From Mycogone perniciosa (lineage: Eukaryota > Ascomycota > Sordariomycetes > Hypocreales > Hypocreaceae): a stretch of DNA of 10,342 nucleotides. This document shows, in pieces, positions 6,463 through 10,342 of this stretch. Each line of letters starts with the position of its first letter. Position 1 is the stretch's first letter. Location of the stretch: contig JAOALB010000372.1 of the NCBI GenBank assembly GCA_025331125.1, positions 1 through 10,342 of the forward strand. Direction: 5' to 3'. The notes beneath the pieces are model-generated. The model was given only the letters and a program-made list of their open reading frames with translations, ran no database searches and was not told the origin of the DNA. The position numbers were made by a program, and so were the translations under genes.

Positions 6463-6737
6463 AATGTTATGTTATGTGGTATTTACGACCCTAGCTGTCT
6501 ATGGCTATAATCCCAATCGGGCAATAAGGTCATCCGGAGCTGGCCAGTGTCTTAATCCCCTCCACGTGGTCCTGTCAATTCAAGACCGGCCTAACTGGCC
6601 AGCAAGCTGCCAGAGAATAGCCGGAGGTGTTGGACCTTATAGCCGTTCGCTACGTTTCGCCGGACAAAGGAAAAGAATCGAGGCCTTGTGGCCTCAGGAT
6701 TCAGGCACCGGGATGGAAACCCCTCCTTTCAGAGGGG
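6463..6737 (-). mobile_element. LINE-related 3' end (copy C), inverted, fused to a hairpin-rich segment
   Basis: Positions 6645-6673 are the exact reverse complement of 29 bases of the copy B 3' UTR (4471-4499), including CCTTTGT-N5-GAAAC-N5-GAAC. Further along the minus strand, AGCTCC (6541-6536) and CCTTATTGCC match the second 3' UTR block of copies A and B. An AACAT-type repeat (6463-6477) could be the tail. The two blocks are about 129 bp apart, against 42-44 bp in A and B, so C belongs to another subfamily. Upstream of the block on the minus strand I cannot recognise ORF2 coding sequence; instead there are stem-loops. It may therefore be a non-autonomous element (SINE-like) that borrows a LINE tail. 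The upstream boundary is unknown. Confidence 0.55.
6675..6702 (-). other. Stem-loop beside the conserved LINE 3' UTR block
   Basis: GAATC and GAGGCC pair with GGCCTC and GATTC around a TTGT loop, 11 base pairs interrupted by a two-base bulge (AG). On the minus strand it lies immediately before the 29-base block shared with copy B. It could be an RNA recognition structure. Confidence 0.6.
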
Positions 6738-6910
6738 AAAAAAATCTAGCAAGTGGTTCAGGGCAGGCCGAGGCTTGCGAGATGATGTATCGGCTGTGCC
6801 TCTGTGAGGCAGAGCGTCGGGACCTCTCGCGAGGCAATGTGTCTCTTGAGAGATGATGTGTCGGCTGTTGCCTCCTAAGACGCAACGTGTTGGCAGCAGA
6901 GCTGCGCAGA
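6720..6910. repeat. Hairpin-rich segment with a 71-bp-spaced imperfect duplication
   Basis: Perfect or near-perfect small stems follow each other: CCCCTC/GAGGGG (6720-6737), GCCTC/GAGGC (about 6798-6810), a CCTC/GAGG element near 6822-6833 and TCTC/GAGA near 6842-6851. A 24-25-base word, GAGATGATG followed by GTCGGCTG or ATCGGCTG and GCCTC, occurs at 6779-6802 and 6850-6874. Open frames across it on either strand look like composition artefacts. Confidence 0.6.
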
Positions 6911-7401
6911 CTTCGTAGCCAGCTCTCGAGGAAGGTGAAGCTCTCTGAATTCCTTTCTCTTCTTTCACTGTTAGGGCCCGGTAGGTCCTAGCGGACAGAC
7001 AGGCCAGTGGTCCTGCAAAATGCCCCGCCTTGCTAACAAACTATAACAGGTGATAGCGCAGAAGAATTTTTACAGTAGTCTCCGTTTATAACACAGGGAG
7101 CATTTGGAATTAGAGAACGAATTAGACGAAAACTCGATTTAAATATTTGGAAATGTTAATGCTAGAGTATCTAAGATGAATCGCAAGCCTTGGAGACTCG
7201 AACTGTACACTTGTCCTGTATCTTGACACCACTAAGCCCTGAAATGTAAACACTGCTAAACCTCAACAAGCTGCCTGCTTTCCCCATAACTCAAATCAGG
7301 ATGGGCTCGGTGATAGGGAAATGACTGTTTGAAAAGTAAGAATATCCTACCTTACAGAGACAGTCCCAAGATCACATACCCTAAAAAATATAGCCCAAAA
7401 G
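6911..7401. other. Intergenic region, nothing recognised
   Basis: I see no gene, RNA gene or repeat I can name. The end next to 7402 should contain the 3' UTR of the secreted-protein gene. A tRNA-like B-box resemblance near 7190 on the minus strand does not fold as a tRNA. Confidence 0.4.
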
Positions 7402-7800
7402 TTATAGGTTCCCCTCAACAACTTTTTCAACCTCTCTCTTCCAGCCCCAGCCGATATTGCCATATGAGCATACGAATGACTGAAATCCCTGACCCCAATT
7501 AGAGGCACAGGTATTCTTTGAGCCATATGACACTCCTATATACGGCCCTTTTCCATCTTTCTGGACGTAAAAGTTGCAAGAACACCATTGGTAGCCATCG
7601 CAATTGGCAATACTGGCACTGTTGGAGTTTCCCCACTGCCAATTATAAGCTTGGCTGTTTGGAACATTCGGTGGGCTGCTGGCAAATTTTGTACAACCGC
7701 CATCGTAGTAATAGTTGATTTGAATGCGTGATGGTTTTCCACCGGCCAAGGTCGGCGTGACAAGGGGCAGAAGGGCAACGAGTGTCGTGAGCTGGACCAT
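7402..7800 (-). CDS. Small secreted cysteine-rich protein, 132 aa
   Basis: It is a single exon from ATG at 7800 to TAA at 7402. An in-frame TTG at 7812 would add four residues but is not a credible start. Residues 1-20 (MVQLTTLVALLPLVTPTLAG) are a clear secretory signal peptide. The mature part of about 112 residues is rich in Gly, Ser, Asn, Tyr and Trp and has six cysteines (36, 67, 73, 75, 98, 111), enough for three disulfides. Motifs are NYYYDGGCTKF and DGYQWCSCNFYVQKDG. Lys121-Arg122 is a possible Kex2 site that would release a ten-residue acidic tail. I recognise the general type, fungal small secreted proteins, but not a family with known function. A host-interaction, antimicrobial or wall role would be speculation. 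Confidence 0.8.
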   Translation of the reverse strand: MVQLTTLVALLPLVTPTLAGGKPSRIQINYYYDGGCTKFASSPPNVPNSQAYNWQWGNSNSASIANCDGYQWCSCNFYVQKDGKGPYIGVSYGSKNTCASNWGQGFQSFVCSYGNIGWGWKREVEKVVEGNL

Positions 7801-7843
7801 TTCGACGATCAAAATATGGTAGATAGAATAGATGATTTGAAGG

Positions 7844-7853
7844 TATATATATA
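7844..7853 (-). promoter_or_regulatory. TATA-like box of the secreted-protein gene
   Basis: A run of alternating T and A (TATATATATA) lies 44-53 bp upstream of the minus-strand ATG at 7800. It is a plausible TATA element for a regulated secreted-protein gene, but proof needs transcript data. Confidence 0.45.
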
Positions 7854-7988
7854 GCTGTAGGATTCAGATGATTTAAATAAGATTCTTGGGGCAGAGTTGC
7901 GAGATATCACAGTAATCTTATATAGCCATCCTCATAGATCGCTGGATTAAGGATATTAAAGGAAATGTCAACCTGATTAGGTGAAGGC

Positions 7989-7996
7989 TTCAAGAC
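7989..7996. repeat. Left target-site duplication of the foldback element
   Basis: TTCAAGAC here is repeated exactly at 8188-8195, immediately outside the two ends of the 191-bp inverted-repeat element. The eight-base size fits hAT insertion. Confidence 0.85.
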
Positions 7997-8187
7997 CAGG
8001 GTGGGCATCCATTCGATTTCCATTTTCGCCGCGTGGACGCTTTGACCTAATAGGAAAGAGTACGTATCTGTGGATAAAGGCCGGACTAAGATGATTGGTC
8101 TAATCATCTGATAGGTACGTACATACTTCCTATTTAGGCGAAAGCGTCCACGCGGCGAAATTGGAAATCGAATGGATGCCCACCCTG
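7997..8187. mobile_element. hAT-like foldback element (MITE) with 8-bp target duplication
   Basis: The element begins CAGGGTGGGC and ends GCCCACCCTG. The arms 7997-8043 and 8141-8187 are complementary at 46 of 47 positions, and a weaker match continues inward to about 8066 and 8116. A further central stem, GATGATT-GGTCT-AATCATC (8090-8108), lies at the middle, so almost all 191 bp can fold into one hairpin. TTCAAGAC flanks it directly on both sides (7989-7996 and 8188-8195). An 8-bp duplication plus CAGGG-type termini are the hallmarks of hAT transposons. There is no transposase, so it is non-autonomous. It lies about 190 bp upstream of the secreted-protein start codon. Confidence 0.88.
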
Positions 8188-8195
8188 TTCAAGAC
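8188..8195. repeat. Right target-site duplication of the foldback element
   Basis: This is an exact copy of TTCAAGAC at 7989-7996, directly after the terminal CCCTG of the element. Confidence 0.85.
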
Positions 8196-8840
8196 CCATC
8201 TCTAAGGATTCAACCACCCCTGCATGCCACTGAGTCTGCGACCCCATGCCCAACAGACCCCTGCTGTGGAGAGTAAGCTGACACACTCCAACTGGTCTGC
8301 CTGTTTCTTCAGCTCCGATGATGCCGGTCATCTAGACTCTTTGGTGGAGTTCTATTAAATGTTCACACTGTAACAATTATTAGCGGATAGGTAATATCCA
8401 AAAATAAACTTATGTTTCTGTAGCTTCACCTCGATGAATAATCAGTCAGCATAAAATATAATTAGATAGATTTATATTTAAATTCCACGATTACCGGCCC
8501 AATAGCATCTGCTGGAAGCTACGGTAATGGCAATGCAAGTAGTACCTCGGCGATTGGATCCTATTTTCTTATAAGTAATAGTAAGATTTTAGAAACTAGG
8601 AGCTTTATGGAAACCGCCCTAAGCAAGACTAAATATAGTACTCCGTACTCCATACTAAAGCCGAGAACTTCAAGATATTACTTCAAGAGGAGTACTTCGT
8701 ACTCAGTATAACACTTCATTCGTTTTAGTGTATTCGTAAACGGGGATTGCCCGTAAGCTAGTGGCATACTAAATAATATGCCGGGACCTCTCAGATGAGG
8801 CTCGAAGAGGAAAGGCTAGTCCTAGCCCACCGCTGGATTC
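8196..8840. other. AT-rich intergenic region with ACTCCGTA-type repeats
   Basis: No gene is supported. A minus-strand frame over 8134-8331 runs into the foldback element and is not credible. Structures seen are a 17-bp TACTCCGTACTCCATAC word (8639-8655), a GAGTAC-TTC-GTACTC hairpin (8690-8704), a 9-bp direct repeat ACTTCAAGA (8667-8675 and 8680-8688), and a GGCATA/TATGCC stem near 8763-8783. Confidence 0.45.
8690..8710. repeat. GTACTC-type inverted repeat related to 4582-4599 and 8639-8655
   Basis: GAGTAC-TTC-GTACTC is a perfect 6-bp stem. The word GTACTTCGTACTCAGTAT here and GTACTCCGTACTCCATAC at 8638-8655 match at 14 of 18 positions as direct repeats. Confidence 0.7.
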
Positions 8841-9480
8841 CTTGTGCATATTGTGGTGACCTCTGTCGTTGTCTATATTTTATCGACTATACGAAGTGAG
8901 TACATCGTATTACTGCAGCTTTTCTGCAATATGAATCTATCGCGTTGTTTCTTTTTCCGTCCATCCCTGCTAGTCTCAACACAATGTTTCCACACTCATG
9001 TACTGTGGCTGATCAAGGTCTTTCACAAATCAAGTCCGCGCTTTCGGTTGCGAAGACACTCGGGCCGAATATGCAGGCTTACACTTTGATACAAACTACC
9101 TTCGTAACTTACCCGCAATTTCGCATTCCGAGCATTCCGAGAATTTTTATCTCGTAACAGAATACTATTCCACCTCATATCGGAATTCGTAGTGTGTTTG
9201 CCCATGCAACTACGAGACGCCAGAAACCAGGAAGTCTGGGAGGGTATACTGGAAGTGAAAGGCTCAGCTCTGATCGTTTGCTTTATATCGGTTGTTACCA
9301 GGCTTCTCCTGGAGGAGCGGGATTTGGCATATATTATATTATACGATCGGGGGATACTGGGCGGTGTGTTGGGAAGCGTCGATTATATCTTGCGAAATGA
9401 CAGAGGTGCTGATACTTCTCCAGACCTTCCGGAGCGCGTGCTTGAAAAAGCATGTGAGGCAGTACGGTAAACCTTCTTAA
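8841..9480. other. Region with two short unassigned ATG frames, coding status unclear
   Basis: On the plus strand there is an ATG frame at 8984-9157 (57 residues, beginning MFPHSCTVADQGLSQIK) and another at 9204-9470 (88 residues, ending LPERVLEKACEAVR). A GTAACT at 9103 and a TTCGTAG ending near 9190 could be intron borders linking them, but I see no good branch site and no recognised domain. Overlapping frames at 9194-9400 and 9292-9480 are equally open, which weakens the case. It may be a remnant of a degraded gene. Confidence 0.3.
9204..9470 (+). CDS. Hypothetical ORF, 88 codons, doubtful
   Basis: This is the best single ATG-initiated frame in the region. It has a hydrophobic stretch (ALIVCFISVVTRLLL) in its first half and a charged end. 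I do not recognise a family, and frames overlapping it on the same strand are also open. It is recorded for completeness. It could be one exon of a decayed gene or a chance frame. Confidence 0.15.
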   Translation: MQLRDARNQEVWEGILEVKGSALIVCFISVVTRLLLEERDLAYIILYDRGILGGVLGSVDYILRNDRGADTSPDLPERVLEKACEAVR

Positions 9481-9904
9481 AATTATATTAAGAGGTGCCT
9501 AGGGGCTATACGAGTATTGTTCCTGAAAAGCAGACGATTCGGAGCAGACGCTGCTGCGATGCGGGCGAATTTGTGTTGGCGCGACTGTAAGGTCGCCTGC
9601 AATGCAGATTTTTACCCAATCACGACGCGCGTCACGACGTAACCGCGCGCTCCTTGGTCGGCCTCGTACCAGCTATTCTACCACAAAAAGGGATTTGGGT
9701 TATGAAAACCACCCCACTCTTTGATTGTTCTAATCAAGAGACACCCTCGGGCTCGGCCAGCTCTGGATCAACAGCGCAGCGAGAGATCGCAGCGAAACCT
9801 ACGCGTTGTTGCGAGGGCTGGAGTCCTCTTCCTAAGTGTCCCTTCCTACTGTAATGGAAGTTGTTAACTGGCGTCTATAGGGTGGTCGACGGATCTGTTA
9901 AGGC
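9481..9904. other. Spacer before LINE copy D, nothing recognised
   Basis: It contains a CpG-rich patch with repeated CACGACG words (about 9621-9641) and a GCGAG/GCAGCGA-rich patch near 9775-9815. No supported coding frame, RNA gene or terminal repeat is visible. It may contain degraded transposon sequence. Confidence 0.4.
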
Positions 9905-10342
9905 CACAAGCGGCTACAGAACAACCAGGCTACTCTACAGACGTTCAGACAGCGCACCGCTGGGCGAAGCCCCAACCTCGTCACAAGAAGAGTTCATGCG
10001 GTTCCAACGCATGGCAGAAGAGATACACCCCTGCAAGGTGTTTGTTTCCTGGGCCACAAAGACATACGAGGCAACGAAATGGGGGACGAACTAGCGAAAG
10101 AAGGGACGGCCCACAACCCCCTCTCAGAGTTGGAGCACTCTAGCGCACATCAAACGCTGGGCAAAAGCGGAAAGAACAACCCTCCAGGAGAAGTACTGGG
10201 AGGCGAACACCCCGGAAAGCTACCGACTATGGGGCCTGGGAGCACCTACAAATCCCCTGGAACTGAAACTCCCCCGACCCATCTTACACAGGCTGCTGGC
10301 AGAAAGGTCTGGTCACGGAGACTTCCAAAGCTACCACGACCG
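9905..10342 (+). pseudogene. LINE copy D, frameshifted ORF2 RNase H/C-terminal fragment, runs off window
   Basis: Sequence similar to copy B residues about 162-300 is spread over several frames. TSSQEEFMRFQRMAEEIHP and KVFVSW match in one frame. A 7-base loss near 10052 then removes the residues before GHKD and shifts the frame, and a 1-base loss near 10125-10130 shifts it again before WSTLAHIKRWAKAERT. From there it is open to the window edge (ERSGHGDFQSYHD), so the zinc knuckle would lie just outside. The start near 9905-9955 is diffuse and may also need a frame change. The N-terminal half of RNase H, with its first two catalytic acids, is absent. It cannot encode a working protein and is a dead, 5'-truncated copy in the same orientation as A and B. 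Confidence 0.8.

Noticed and set aside
6694..6968. Minus-strand frames of 63 and 79 codons in the hairpin-rich segment
   Set aside because: Two overlapping frames are open at once, Arg/Ser/Pro-rich, with no domain and no similarity to the LINE ORF2 end. They are explained by repeated structure.
7165..7255. tRNA-like boxes on the minus strand (TTAGTGGTG... and AGTTCGAGTC)
   Set aside because: The supposed T stem and acceptor stem do not pair, so no cloverleaf forms. At most a chance resemblance.
8134..8331. Minus-strand frame of 65 codons
   Set aside because: It runs across the right arm and target duplication of the foldback element and has no recognisable features.

Overview
The window looks like an accessory, transposon-rich stretch of a filamentous ascomycete genome, most likely Eurotiales-like (Aspergillus/Penicillium type). 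The evidence is short spliceosomal introns with GTRNGT starts and CTAAY/CTGAC branch sites, Tad1-type LINE ends with an RNase H domain and a C-terminal CxCx7Hx3C knuckle, an AP-1-like bZIP gene, an HFRG-type alpha/beta hydrolase and a small secreted cysteine-rich protein. The genus is inferred.

Layout. 1-613: 3' end of LINE copy A (RNase H tail, 3' UTR, AAAC tail). 695-1102: a probable LTR remnant with a 20-bp tandem repeat. 1103-1647: non-coding, with two strong inverted repeats. 1648-2644 (minus): an intact two-exon alpha/beta hydrolase of 311 residues. 2645-3260: AT-rich spacer. About 3262-4600: LINE copy B, 5'-truncated, with an open 371-codon RNase H/zinc-knuckle frame. 4704-5845: an AP-1-like bZIP gene with two introns, broken by a frameshift in the zipper. 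5846-6460: spacer with small repeats. 6463-6737 (minus): a fourth LINE-related 3' end (copy C) joined to a hairpin-rich segment. 7402-7800 (minus): secreted six-cysteine protein. 7997-8187: a hAT-like foldback element with an 8-bp target duplication. 8188-9905: mostly unassigned, with palindromic ACTCCGTA-type repeats. 9905-10342: LINE copy D, frameshifted and running off the window.

The ordinary genes (hydrolase, bZIP, secreted protein) do not form a pathway or cluster that can be read from the sequence. The organising theme is transposon traffic. Four related LINE 3' ends lie in 10 kb, one of them ends just upstream of a decayed transcription factor gene, and a foldback element lies upstream of the secreted-protein gene. 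I found no convincing new defence, biosynthetic or conflict system. The most interesting signals are the foldback element, the 3' UTR module shared among LINE copies, the hairpin-rich copy C and the broken bZIP.
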